DNA from: Nitrospira defluvii | GTDB taxonomy: Bacteria > Nitrospirota > Nitrospiria > Nitrospirales > Nitrospiraceae | Assembly: GCA_011525625.1 (NCBI GenBank) | Contig: WYAX01000011.1 | Coordinates: 58,753-122,752, forward strand | Direction: 5' to 3' | DNA length: 64,000 nucleotides | Shown here: positions 17,838 to 25,924 of the stretch, piece after piece | Layout of the letters: each line of letters starts with the position of its first letter | Position numbering within the stretch: position 1 is the first letter of the stretch | The notes under the pieces: model-generated | The model's database searches: none | Told to the model about the DNA's origin: nothing | Seen by the model: only the letters and a program-made list of their open reading frames with translations | Program-made: the position numbers and the translations under genes

Positions 17838-18827
17838 CTATACCGGTTCGTGGCCGAAGGCTGCCGCCGTCGCGTCGTCGACGGAATGGCGTTGCGTGAA
17901 TCGGCGGATGGCGTCCAGCACCTGCGAGGCGAGATTGAGCGCCGCCTCGCCGTCTTCACCGGACACGACGGGGCGAGATCCCGTGGCCACGGCGTGCACG
18001 AACGCATCCAGTTCAAGCCGCAACGGCTCCTCGTCGCCTGCCTGAACGGTTTCGACATCGATCGTCGGACGCGGTCCGCCACCTTGCACCCGTCGAGACA
18101 CCATCGCCTGGCGCGTTTGAAAATCGATCGATACGTACCGGTCCCGCTGAAAGAACCGCAGCCGGCGCATCTTGTTCGTGGACACGCGACTGGCCGTCAG
18201 ATTGGCGACGCATCCGCTCGCAAATGCAATGCGGGCATTGGCGATATCGATATTGGGCGACAGCACCGGCACCCCGGCGGCCCGTACTTCCTCCACCGGC
18301 CCGGGGTTGAACGACAGGACAAGATCCAGGTCATGAATCATGAGATCCAGCACGACATCGACATCGGTCCCCCGTTCCCCGAAGGCGCTGAGACGATGTC
18401 CCTCGATGAAGGCCGGGCGTTCGATATGCGACCGCATGCGCTGCATGATCGGATTAAACCGCTCGCTATGCCCGACCTGCAACAGGCAGCCACGGCGGGC
18501 GGCCAACTCGACCAACTCGCGGGCCTCTGCCAAGGTGACGGCGATCGGCTTTTCGACCAGCACATGTTTCCCCGCGTCGAGACAGGCCTTCGCCGCGGAA
18601 AAATGCGCAGAGGTCGGCGCTGCGACGCTGACGAGATCGACCTGCGCCAGCAGGTCGGCCAGGTTCGTCCAGGCTTGCACGCCGTGACGGCCGGCGATCA
18701 ACGTGGCGCGGTCGGCCGACGCATCGCACACACCCGCCAGGGTCACGCCGGGCAACGTCGCATAGTGCCGGGCGTGGTGCTGACCGAGGTGACCGACACC
18801 GACGACCCCTGCCCGAAGCAGTTTCAT
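17838..18827 (-). CDS. Gfo/Idh/MocA family oxidoreductase (GnnA-like context)
   Basis: NAD(P)-dependent sugar oxidoreductase of about 329 residues. The Rossmann motif GVVGVGHLGQHHA lies at the N-terminus, and the catalytic EKPIAV motif with Lys near residue 95. A Gfo/Idh/MocA C-terminal domain follows, with HDLDLVL and SRVSTNKMR. The ATG at 18827 has a strong GAGGAGG ribosome site eight to ten bases upstream; the longer in-frame extension overlaps lpxI. It is inserted between lpxI and lpxB, so a nucleotide-sugar substrate in lipid A biosynthesis is likely. The best-known analogue is GnnA, which oxidises UDP-GlcNAc at C3, but its aminotransferase partner GnnB is not in the window. Confidence 0.8.
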   Translation of the reverse strand: MKLLRAGVVGVGHLGQHHARHYATLPGVTLAGVCDASADRATLIAGRHGVQAWTNLADLLAQVDLVSVAAPTSAHFSAAKACLDAGKHVLVEKPIAVTLAEARELVELAARRGCLLQVGHSERFNPIMQRMRSHIERPAFIEGHRLSAFGERGTDVDVVLDLMIHDLDLVLSFNPGPVEEVRAAGVPVLSPNIDIANARIAFASGCVANLTASRVSTNKMRRLRFFQRDRYVSIDFQTRQAMVSRRVQGGGPRPTIDVETVQAGDEEPLRLELDAFVHAVATGSRPVVSGEDGEAALNLASQVLDAIRRFTQRHSVDDATAAAFGHEPV

Positions 18828-18879
18828 CGGCCCCTCCTCACCCTGCCGAAACCGACTGCCGAGCTGATGTCGACTGGGT

Positions 18880-19722
18880 TCATGCCACCCCGACAATCGC
18901 AATGCCGGCGCGGTTCGCTTTCGCAATCGTGTCGTCGCGGTCCAGAAGAATCCCGCGTCCGGCTTCTAATGCCAGGACTGAGGCCTTCACGCCTTCCATC
19001 ACCTCGATCGTCCGCGGGCCCACCGCGGGAAGATCGAACCGGAGGTCCTGCTGCGGTTTACACCGCTTGACGACCACCGCACCGCCGTGTGCCAATTCCC
19101 CACCCCGGCGGATCGCCCCATCGGTGCCCTCCACCGCCTCCACCGCGACGATGACGCCGTCCTTCACGACCACGCATTGGCCGATATCCAGTGCACCGAT
19201 CTGTTTCCCCACATCCCAGCCGTAGTGGATATCGGCCCATTCCTTCTTGCTCGGCTCACGTTGCGTCAAGGTGCCGGCCTCCACGAGGATGCCCTGCAGC
19301 CCGAACGTCGACTCACAGATCCGGATCCCTTCCTGTTCGATTTCCTCCGCGACCCGCCGGAGGATGTCGTCGTCTTTCAGATGGATCAGTTTCGCCGCCA
19401 GCGCCAAGGCTCGAAAGTCGGGGCGGACCGTCGAGAAGACATGGGTCTTCTTGATTCCGCCCAGCATGACGGCCTGTTGCACGCCGTCGCTCTTGAGTGC
19501 ATCGATCAACTTGCCGAATTGGCCGATCTTGATCCAGTGAATGCGATCGACATGCTGCGCCAGTTCCGGGTCGGTTTCCCCTTCATGCGCAACCGCAGAC
19601 ACTTCATACCCGAGCCGTCTGGCATTGTCGGCAAAGATGATCGGAAACCGGCCGTTGCCGGCGATGAGCCCGATCCGCCCACCCTGGGGAGCCGTCCTGT
19701 CTGCCTGCACCTGCTCGCCCAC
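18880..19722 (-). CDS. lpxI: UDP-2,3-diacylglucosamine pyrophosphatase LpxI
   Basis: LpxI (formerly DUF1009) hydrolyses UDP-2,3-diacylglucosamine to lipid X and UMP, replacing LpxH in many non-enterobacterial lineages. The protein is about 280 residues. It begins near RIGLIAGNGRFPIIFA and contains VMLGGIKKTHVF, LKDDDILRRVAEE, VAVEAVEGTDGAI and KQDLRFDLPAVGP-like sequence (PQQDLRFDLPAVG). A GTG at 19722, four bases after the lpxA stop and with GAGGA upstream, is the chosen start. The further upstream extension lies inside lpxA and is not credible. Adjacency to lpxA and lpxB supports the assignment. Confidence 0.92.
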   Translation of the reverse strand: MGEQVQADRTAPQGGRIGLIAGNGRFPIIFADNARRLGYEVSAVAHEGETDPELAQHVDRIHWIKIGQFGKLIDALKSDGVQQAVMLGGIKKTHVFSTVRPDFRALALAAKLIHLKDDDILRRVAEEIEQEGIRICESTFGLQGILVEAGTLTQREPSKKEWADIHYGWDVGKQIGALDIGQCVVVKDGVIVAVEAVEGTDGAIRRGGELAHGGAVVVKRCKPQQDLRFDLPAVGPRTIEVMEGVKASVLALEAGRGILLDRDDTIAKANRAGIAIVGVA

Positions 19723-19726
19723 CGGG

Positions 19727-20536
19727 CTATTCCTCTTCGTCTTCCTGACCTTTTCCGACCGACCGACAAATGCCGCGCTTGCTGCCTTGCATAAACTCGG
19801 CGACCTGCAGCACGTCTTGACTCGCACTGAACTGTTCACGCGCCAGCTTGACGGCCTCGGAAACACGATGCCCAGACCGGAACAGCAACTCATAGGCGTG
19901 CTTCAGCGCGGCAATCCGGTCGGCGGAGAAGCCGTGCCGGCGCAGACCGATGGAATTCAACCCATACATGCGGGCCCGGTATCCTCCGGCCGCGCGCATG
20001 AACGGCGGGAGATCCTGGCCGAGCGCGCAGCAACCGCCGACCATGGCATAGGCGCCGATTCGCACGAATTGGTGAATGCCCGAGAGGCCGCCGATGATGG
20101 CATGATCGCCGATCGTGATATGACCGGCCAGACTGGCGGCATTCGCCAGAATCAGATGATTGCCCAAATGGCAATCGTGGGCCACGTGCACATACGCCAT
20201 GAGGAAATTCGCGTTTCCCACGGAGGTGACGCCGCCGCCCTGGACGGTCGCCCGATTGACGGTCACATACTCGCGCAGGATATTGTCGTGACCGATCACG
20301 ACTTTGGTCGGCTCCCCTTTGTACTGCATATGCTGCGGCGGCCCTCCCACGGAGACGAAGGGATGCAGCTCGCATCGTTCCCCGATGTCGGTCCAGCCGT
20401 CGATCGCCACATGCGACAAGACTCGCGTGCCGGCGCCGATCGTGACGTGTTCTCCGACGACGGAGTAGGCCCCGACTTCTACATCATCTGCGAGCACCGC
20501 TTTCGGATGAATCACCGCGGTCGGATGAATCTTCAC
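19727..20536 (-). CDS. lpxA: Acyl-ACP--UDP-N-acetylglucosamine O-acyltransferase
   Basis: LpxA performs the first acyl transfer of lipid A synthesis onto UDP-GlcNAc (or a 3-amino analogue) as a soluble trimer. The 269-residue sequence is a left-handed beta-helix of hexapeptide repeats, with catalytic-His region YVHVAHDCHLG near residue 120 and GGLSGIHQFVRIG. The C-terminal helical domain follows. The GTG start at 20536 has GGAGG five bases upstream. A Glu/Asp-rich tail (QEDEEE) ends the protein. The neighbouring Gfo/Idh/MocA gene raises the question whether the acyl acceptor is OH or NH2, which cannot be settled here. Confidence 0.95.
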   Translation of the reverse strand: MKIHPTAVIHPKAVLADDVEVGAYSVVGEHVTIGAGTRVLSHVAIDGWTDIGERCELHPFVSVGGPPQHMQYKGEPTKVVIGHDNILREYVTVNRATVQGGGVTSVGNANFLMAYVHVAHDCHLGNHLILANAASLAGHITIGDHAIIGGLSGIHQFVRIGAYAMVGGCCALGQDLPPFMRAAGGYRARMYGLNSIGLRRHGFSADRIAALKHAYELLFRSGHRVSEAVKLAREQFSASQDVLQVAEFMQGSKRGICRSVGKGQEDEEE

Positions 20537-20602
20537 TCACACCTCCTCACATCGCCCTCTCCCCTGTTCACTTCACGGATGCCGTCGAGCCGCATCGGCC
20601 GC

Positions 20603-21058
20603 TCACTGCGCGCCGGCCGGCTTTTCATCCGTCACCATCGCCGTGACTTCCGCTTCACAGACCAGTTCGGTATCGACAAACGCCTTCCCCTGCATCTTCC
20701 AGAAGGGGGCGCGTTTCTTCAGGACATCCACCTCCAACCGGAGAATATCGCCCGGCACGACCGGTTTACGGAATTTCGCCGCGTCGATACCGGTGAGATA
20801 GACCACCGGCCGGCCCACCGAACCGAGCGACTTAAACGCCAGGACTCCGCCCACCTGCGCCAATGCCTCCAGGATCAAGACCCCCGGCATGACCGGACGC
20901 CCCGGGAAATGCCCTTGAAAGAAGGGCTCGTTGATCGTCACGTTCTTGATCCCCACGATGCGACGATCCGGATCGAGTTCACGGATGCGGTCCACGAGCA
21001 AAAACGGATACCGATGGGGAAGGATCGATTGAATCTCAACACTGTCCATCACTGACAT
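20603..21058 (-). CDS. fabZ: 3-hydroxyacyl-[acyl-carrier-protein] dehydratase FabZ
   Basis: FabZ dehydrates 3-hydroxyacyl-ACP in fatty acid elongation and competes with LpxA for 3-hydroxyacyl-ACP. The 151-residue hot-dog-fold protein shows ILPHRYPFLLVDR at the N-terminus. The catalytic His/Glu segments are QGHFPGRPVMPGV and LEALAQ. The ATG at 21058 has GGAGG eight bases upstream; a second in-frame ATG is at 21049. It lies directly before lpxA, the common fabZ-lpxA arrangement. The lpxD gene that usually precedes fabZ is not present. Confidence 0.95.
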   Translation of the reverse strand: MSVMDSVEIQSILPHRYPFLLVDRIRELDPDRRIVGIKNVTINEPFFQGHFPGRPVMPGVLILEALAQVGGVLAFKSLGSVGRPVVYLTGIDAAKFRKPVVPGDILRLEVDVLKKRAPFWKMQGKAFVDTELVCEAEVTAMVTDEKPAGAQ

Positions 21059-21100
21059 CAGCCCCGCCTCCTGTCTTGCATGAACGATGACGACTGCCTG

Positions 21101-21637
21101 TTACTTGTTCTGTCGATCGAATTCCTTGATGACCTGCTCCGTGAGATCGATCGACGGGTGACCGTAGACCACGATCTTAACCGTCGTCTCACTCCCTCTG
21201 TCGATCACGGCCGTGTACCCTTCCTTCTGCGCGACCGCCGAGGCGGCGGCCTGAATTTTCTGCCCGTACTCCGCGACCATCGACCGCTGCTTTTCCTGCA
21301 CTTCACGGTTGAAGTCCTGAATCCGTCGTTGATAGGCCTCCAGCTTCACCCTGAAATGCTCCTGTTTCTCCTTGCGGGCCTCTTCGGAGAGCGTCGTATC
21401 CTGAACGCCTTTTTCCAGCTCCTTCAATTCCTGGTCGTCGGAATCGATAATCTTCTGGCGCGTCGTGGAATAACTCTTGAGTTCCTCCAGCGCCCGCTTC
21501 CCGGCCACGCTACGCTCGATGACCTGTTGCTGATCCATCATCGCGACCTTGATACGTTCCGCGGCCTGAGCCGAGTGCACGCCCCAGACCAGCACCACCT
21601 GCGCGACCACGGCGACGATCCAATTACGTCCGTTCAT
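21101..21637 (-). CDS. OmpH/Skp family periplasmic chaperone
   Basis: Skp/OmpH-like chaperone of 178 residues, expected to hold unfolded outer-membrane proteins in the periplasm for BamA. The N-terminal signal peptide (IVAVVAQVVLVWG ... QAAE) is followed by IKVAMMDQQQVIERS, a long charged helical hairpin and a C-terminal beta segment (GYTAVIDRGSE). Skp proteins have this tentacle architecture. It is ten bases downstream of a second ompH gene and both follow bamA, so it belongs to the outer-membrane assembly module. Confidence 0.88.
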   Translation of the reverse strand: MNGRNWIVAVVAQVVLVWGVHSAQAAERIKVAMMDQQQVIERSVAGKRALEELKSYSTTRQKIIDSDDQELKELEKGVQDTTLSEEARKEKQEHFRVKLEAYQRRIQDFNREVQEKQRSMVAEYGQKIQAAASAVAQKEGYTAVIDRGSETTVKIVVYGHPSIDLTEQVIKEFDRQNK

Positions 21638-21647
21638 GCGATCCCTC

Positions 21648-22223
21648 TCATGGATACGTTTTATTGAATTCCTCGATCACCTGCACCGATACATCCACCG
21701 CCTCGTCGGCATAGATCGTCGGCCCGCCCCGCCCACGGTCGAATATAGCCTGCAGTTCAAACCGCTTCGCCACTTTCCCCGAGAGCGCTTCGATCTTGTC
21801 CCGAAACCCGTCCAACACTTCCTTTTGCTTGTCCTGGACTTCACGGTTCAGGTCGGTCACTTTTTGTTGATACTCGGCCATCCGGCGCCGGAACTGTTCT
21901 TCCCGTTCACGCTTGGCGGTCGCGCTCAGCACGCTCCCCTGCTTCACAAAGTCCTCTTCCATCCGCCGCAATTCTTTTTCTTCCAGCTCGATCAGAGCCT
22001 GCCGGTTCTTGGCAAACGAGGCCAACATGTCCTTGGCTCGTTTCCCGGCGTTGGTCTCGCCCAAGATGCGCTGGGGATCTACGACACCGATCCGCGTCGA
22101 CGCCGGTCCGGCCGATAGCCCCGAACGGCACCCGCCGACGACAAGGGCCATGGCCAGCACCACCAGGCAGACTCCGGCCTGCATGGCGTCACTCGCCCCC
22201 GATCGATTCGGTGATCCTCCCAT
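21648..22223 (-). CDS. OmpH/Skp family lipoprotein
   Basis: Second OmpH/Skp-like protein, about 191 residues, but with a lipoprotein signal peptide: a hydrophobic stretch (VCLVVLAMALVVGG) ends in the lipobox VGGC, so the mature N-terminal Cys should be lipidated. After it come TRIGVVDPQRILGET, a charged helical hairpin and AIFDRGRGGPTIY. The ATG at 22223 has an AAGGA ribosome site; longer in-frame extensions run into bamA. Family membership suggests membrane-tethered chaperone activity for BamA clients. It is probably a duplicate of the 21101-21637 gene with a changed localisation. Confidence 0.86.
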   Translation of the reverse strand: MGGSPNRSGASDAMQAGVCLVVLAMALVVGGCRSGLSAGPASTRIGVVDPQRILGETNAGKRAKDMLASFAKNRQALIELEEKELRRMEEDFVKQGSVLSATAKREREEQFRRRMAEYQQKVTDLNREVQDKQKEVLDGFRDKIEALSGKVAKRFELQAIFDRGRGGPTIYADEAVDVSVQVIEEFNKTYP

Positions 22224-22266
22224 GTGTCGCGTTTCCTTTCCCGGGTTTCGACGGACACGCGCCGCC

Positions 22267-24591
22267 TTAGAACAGTGATCCGATGGTGAACTCAAAGACC
22301 CCCATCCGCTCGGTCGGGCGCGGGTCGAGATTGATGCCGTATGCAGCCCGCAACGGACCGAACGGTGAAATCCACCTGGCTTCAAACCCAGCCGCGGCCC
22401 GCAGCTTGTTGAACCGGACCGGCTCATTGTCGTCGAACCCATTTCCATAATCGAAGAAAAACACGCCGTTCAGCTTCGCTTCGGACGAAATGGTGAAGAT
22501 AAAATCGTTGTTGAATACCAATTGCTTTGCGGAACCCAAGAGGGATCCGTTCGGCGTCACAGGCCCCGCCCGTCCGAACACGAATCCGCGCATGGTATTG
22601 ATACCGCCGACGAAGAATCGCTCGGTGAGGGGAATGGGCCGGCCCCCGATCCCCTCTGTCGAGCCGTAGCGAACGTGCACGGAAAACCGTGTGTCGTAAA
22701 TCAACGGCGTATACTTGATCACGTCCGCATAGTACTTGAAGAAATGATTGCTGCCGCCCAATGCGGGCGTGCCGTAGTCGACACCGAGGCTGAACCGCCA
22801 ACCGGTGCGAGGATCCAAATAGTAGTCGCGTGTGTCGCGAAAAATCGAGGTACGAACACCCGTCGACGATTGGGTCCCGAGCTGACCGCAAATGAGCGGG
22901 ATCAGGTCCGGACACAACCCTTCTTGCGGATCGCTGTACTTGAGCTGCTCGCCGAACAGGCTGATACTTCCGTTCACGTATTCGGACAACCACCGGCTCC
23001 AGGTCACGCTCGCGCCGGACTTCGATTCGAAGTACGAAATGTAGTTGGTCATGGAGCGGTACACATCGAGTTGGAGCGCATTGTACGAATCGTTCACGTA
23101 GGGATTGCGGAATGTGATGAGCCCCAAGGAGCGCTGTTGGCCCAACTGTCCGCGAATCCGGCCTAACCAACCGTTTCCGCCAAGGTTGCCTTCCGTAATG
23201 TCCGCAATCGCCACCAGTTTATCCAGGGTGCTGAATCCGCCGCCGATGCTGAACTGGCCGGTCGGCTTCTCTTTTACCTTCACGTTGAGATCGACCTTAT
23301 CGACATCGACCTGTTGCGGAAGAATTTCCACCGTCTCGAAGAAGTTGAGGTTGTTCAAGCGCTGAAAACTGCGCTTCAACGCCAGCGTATCGATGACGTC
23401 CTGTTCATCCAGACGCAATTCCCGACGCACGACATTGTCCCGCGTCTTGTCGTTGCCGGTGACATGAATCTCCCGGATCCGCATCATCTCACCCTCTTTC
23501 ACATTGAGGGTGATGGTGGCGGTATGGGCGGCGTTGTCCGGCGTCACGTTCGGAACGACGTCGGCAAACACGTAGCCCTTCGCACCGTACAGGTCCGTGA
23601 TACGGGTGATCTCGCCCCGGATCTTCGCCCGTTGGAAGATTTCGCCGGGACGAATCCCCAAACCTTCCCGCAATTCATGGTCTTCGAAGACCGTATTCCC
23701 GCGAAAGCCGACCTCCTGCACGGTGAAAGGCTCGCCTTCGACCACCGAATAGTGGATCTCGAACCATTTCTTGTCGTCGCTCAGTTCCAACGTCGGTTGA
23801 CTGATCTGCACATTCAGGTAGCCCTTATTCAAATACACTTCGCGGATACGCTCGATATCGTTGCCCAGTTCTTCGCGCTTCAACACGCCGGCATCGGAGA
23901 GCAGCGAGGGAATCTTCAGCTGCGTGATGAGCCCGTACCAGGGGATCCATTCCCGAGTGGCCGTCACCTTGAAGACTTCCTCTTTGGCCACGGCCCGCAT
24001 GCCGTCGAAGTGGACCTGCCGGACCTTGGCCTTGGTCCCCTCTTTAATGAAATAGGTCAACCGCTTCCGGTCTTCATCCACCGTCTGGATCACGGGGATC
24101 ACCTGGCAGTTGTAGTAACCGTCTTCTTGATAAGCGAGCCGGATCTTCTCGGCACTCTCCTTGGCCTGCTGCTGATCGAGGAAGGTCTGGCTTTTGATCG
24201 TAATCTTTTCCTTAAGTTTATCGTCGCTGAGTTCTTCGTTCCCGTCGAAGACGATCTCGGTGATAAACGGTTTTTCCCTCACGACAAACGCGACGGACAC
24301 CCCGCCTGCCGCCGACTCCGTCTCCACCTGCACATCTTCGAAGTACCCGGTACCGTAGAGAATTTTGACCTGTTCCCGAAGCGCCTCGGCGGTGAAGCGA
24401 TCGTTGGGCTTGAGCGTAATGCGGCCTTCGATCGCCTGCAGTTCAATGCGCTTCTGACCGCGAATCGTGACCGAGGTCACCAGCGGCACGCCGTCCTGCG
24501 CGTACAACCATTCGCCAAGACCGATCGCGTGGAGCACCACGAGCCCGAGAATAAGAACCGACAGCCACCGCCTGCCTCCCGACTTGGTCAC
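22267..24591 (-). CDS. bamA: Outer membrane protein assembly factor BamA
   Basis: BamA inserts beta-barrel proteins into the outer membrane. The 774-residue protein has a signal peptide (LGLVVLHAIGLGEWLYAQ), five POTRA domains (residues about 35-420; segments such as VTSVTIRGQKRI and RVREIHVTGN-like MRIREIHVTGNDKT). A C-terminal 16-strand barrel contains the loop-6 motif MRGF (canonical VRGF). It ends in the aromatic-terminated strand MGVFEFTIGSLF. It is the first gene of the long minus-strand envelope block, with a predicted promoter about 200 bases upstream. Confidence 0.95.
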   Translation of the reverse strand: MTKSGGRRWLSVLILGLVVLHAIGLGEWLYAQDGVPLVTSVTIRGQKRIELQAIEGRITLKPNDRFTAEALREQVKILYGTGYFEDVQVETESAAGGVSVAFVVREKPFITEIVFDGNEELSDDKLKEKITIKSQTFLDQQQAKESAEKIRLAYQEDGYYNCQVIPVIQTVDEDRKRLTYFIKEGTKAKVRQVHFDGMRAVAKEEVFKVTATREWIPWYGLITQLKIPSLLSDAGVLKREELGNDIERIREVYLNKGYLNVQISQPTLELSDDKKWFEIHYSVVEGEPFTVQEVGFRGNTVFEDHELREGLGIRPGEIFQRAKIRGEITRITDLYGAKGYVFADVVPNVTPDNAAHTATITLNVKEGEMMRIREIHVTGNDKTRDNVVRRELRLDEQDVIDTLALKRSFQRLNNLNFFETVEILPQQVDVDKVDLNVKVKEKPTGQFSIGGGFSTLDKLVAIADITEGNLGGNGWLGRIRGQLGQQRSLGLITFRNPYVNDSYNALQLDVYRSMTNYISYFESKSGASVTWSRWLSEYVNGSISLFGEQLKYSDPQEGLCPDLIPLICGQLGTQSSTGVRTSIFRDTRDYYLDPRTGWRFSLGVDYGTPALGGSNHFFKYYADVIKYTPLIYDTRFSVHVRYGSTEGIGGRPIPLTERFFVGGINTMRGFVFGRAGPVTPNGSLLGSAKQLVFNNDFIFTISSEAKLNGVFFFDYGNGFDDNEPVRFNKLRAAAGFEARWISPFGPLRAAYGINLDPRPTERMGVFEFTIGSLF

Positions 24592-24789
24592 CGCAATCCT
24601 TCCGTACCGCCTGGGAATGCACGCACTGGTTGTCCTGAATGTGAAGATGGGAACGCGCCCCGCCCTTTGTCGCGTCTCGACGAGCGAGCCGACCGGCCCA
24701 GCGCAGGCACCGACGAACTGTTCCCGTTGTCATCACCGATGCGCCGCTTTCGTTGCAGCACCACCGCACGGTTGCAGAAAAACTCTCGG

Positions 24790-24818
24790 ATTATATTGAC
24801 CGCATTTTTCAATGTAAA
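24790..24818 (-). promoter_or_regulatory. Predicted sigma70 promoter of the bamA-lpx block
   Basis: On the minus strand TTTACA is followed after exactly 17 bases by a consensus TATAAT. Transcription should start near 24782 and read into bamA with a leader of about 190 bases. It is the only strong promoter I see ahead of the 24-kb block. Confidence 0.7.
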
Positions 24819-24874
24819 GGAGTTTCCCCGCGTCACGAGCGCGGCACCGCATCTGATAAAGAGCCGACGAAATC

Positions 24875-24903
24875 TTGACTTCACCTACCCCTTCACATAC
24901 TAT
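24875..24903 (+). promoter_or_regulatory. Predicted promoter of galU (leaderless transcript)
   Basis: TTGACT, a 17-base spacer and TACTAT. The -10 box ends six bases before the galU ATG at 24910, so the expected start of transcription coincides with the start codon. No ribosome-binding site could be present on such an mRNA. Confidence 0.7.
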
Positions 24904-24909
24904 CGCCCT

Positions 24910-25839
24910 ATGATCAGAACCGATGTACGTAAAGCTATTATTCCCGCAGCCGGACTGGGTACACGCTTTCTCCCCGCCACCAAGGCTTCTCCCAAAGAGA
25001 TGCTTCCGCTGGTCGACAAACCGCTGATTCAATACGTCGTCGAAGAAGCCGTCGCGTCGGGCATCGAAGACATCATCGTCATCACCGGCCGAGGTAAACG
25101 CGCGATCGAAGACCACTTCGACCGTTCCCTCGAGTTGGAAGAGAATTTGAAGGGCAGCGGCAAGGGCCAGGTGCTGAATCAGATGCGGCACATTTCCAAT
25201 CTGGCCAACTTTTGCTACGTCCGGCAGCCGGAAGCCATGGGACTCGGACATGCGGTCCTCTGCGCACAACATCTGATCGGCGACGAACCGTTCGCCGTCA
25301 TCCTCGGAGACGAAATCATCGACGCGGCCGTTCCCGGTCTCGCCCAACTGATCCATATCTACAAGCAACGCAAAGGCGCGGTCTTGGGTGTGCAGGAGGT
25401 ACCACAGCAGGAAGTCAGCCGGTACGGCATCATCTCCGCGCGCAAGGTGCGCAATGGCCTCCACCGCGTCGACGATCTGGTGGAGAAACCGGCCCCGGCC
25501 GACGCACCGTCGAATCTCGCGGTCATCGGACGCTATGTCCTGCCCCCGGAAATTTTCCCGATCCTCCGCAAGACCCCGCCGGGCAAGAACGGAGAGATTC
25601 AGCTCACGGATGCCCTGCGCCAGCTCGTCAAACATACCTCCATGTTCGCCCACGAAGTCGAGGGGCAGCGGCATGATGCGGGCGACAAGCTCGGCTTTCT
25701 CATCGCCACCGTGGAACTGGCGCTCAAGAACCCGTCCCTGGGACCTGCGTTCGGCGAGTTCCTGCAACAGCGACTCCGCCCGACAGCCACAGAGGTGCGT
25801 CGTCGAGGCCAAGGCCGAACACGCACCACCACTACCTAG
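24910..25839 (+). CDS. galU: UTP--glucose-1-phosphate uridylyltransferase
   Basis: GalU makes UDP-glucose from UTP and glucose-1-phosphate, supplying glucosyl donors for the core GT2 enzymes, among others. The 309-residue protein starts MIRTDVRKAIIPAAGLGTRF, the family signature, followed by PATKASPKEMLP, QPEAMGLGHAVLCA, LGDEIID, RYGIIS and VEKPAP. The N-terminal domain begins so close to the ATG at 24910 that no later start is possible, which makes the leaderless arrangement convincing. The C-terminal 15 residues are Arg/Thr-rich and not conserved. It is followed by lon after 85 bases. Confidence 0.95.
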   Translation: MIRTDVRKAIIPAAGLGTRFLPATKASPKEMLPLVDKPLIQYVVEEAVASGIEDIIVITGRGKRAIEDHFDRSLELEENLKGSGKGQVLNQMRHISNLANFCYVRQPEAMGLGHAVLCAQHLIGDEPFAVILGDEIIDAAVPGLAQLIHIYKQRKGAVLGVQEVPQQEVSRYGIISARKVRNGLHRVDDLVEKPAPADAPSNLAVIGRYVLPPEIFPILRKTPPGKNGEIQLTDALRQLVKHTSMFAHEVEGQRHDAGDKLGFLIATVELALKNPSLGPAFGEFLQQRLRPTATEVRRRGQGRTRTTTT

Positions 25840-25924
25840 CCACGGGCTAGACGGATGACCGTCGCCCGAACCGTGCCACAGCACGACATCACACGAACAC
25901 TCTAGATCGGCAAACTGGAGCCTT

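Larger units (their letters stand above)
24592..24909. other. Divergent bamA/galU intergenic region
   Basis: 318 bases without a credible gene. It holds two opposed sigma70-like promoters listed separately (24790-24818 minus, 24875-24903 plus). The bamA transcript would have a leader of roughly 190 bases in which I see no recognised riboswitch. The reading frame that enters galU from the left is antisense to bamA upstream and is not coding there. Confidence 0.75.

Noticed and set aside
23314..24909. In-frame upstream extension of galU giving an 841-residue product
   Set aside because: The extra 532 codons are antisense to bamA and the intergenic region. The GalU family starts at the ATG at 24910.
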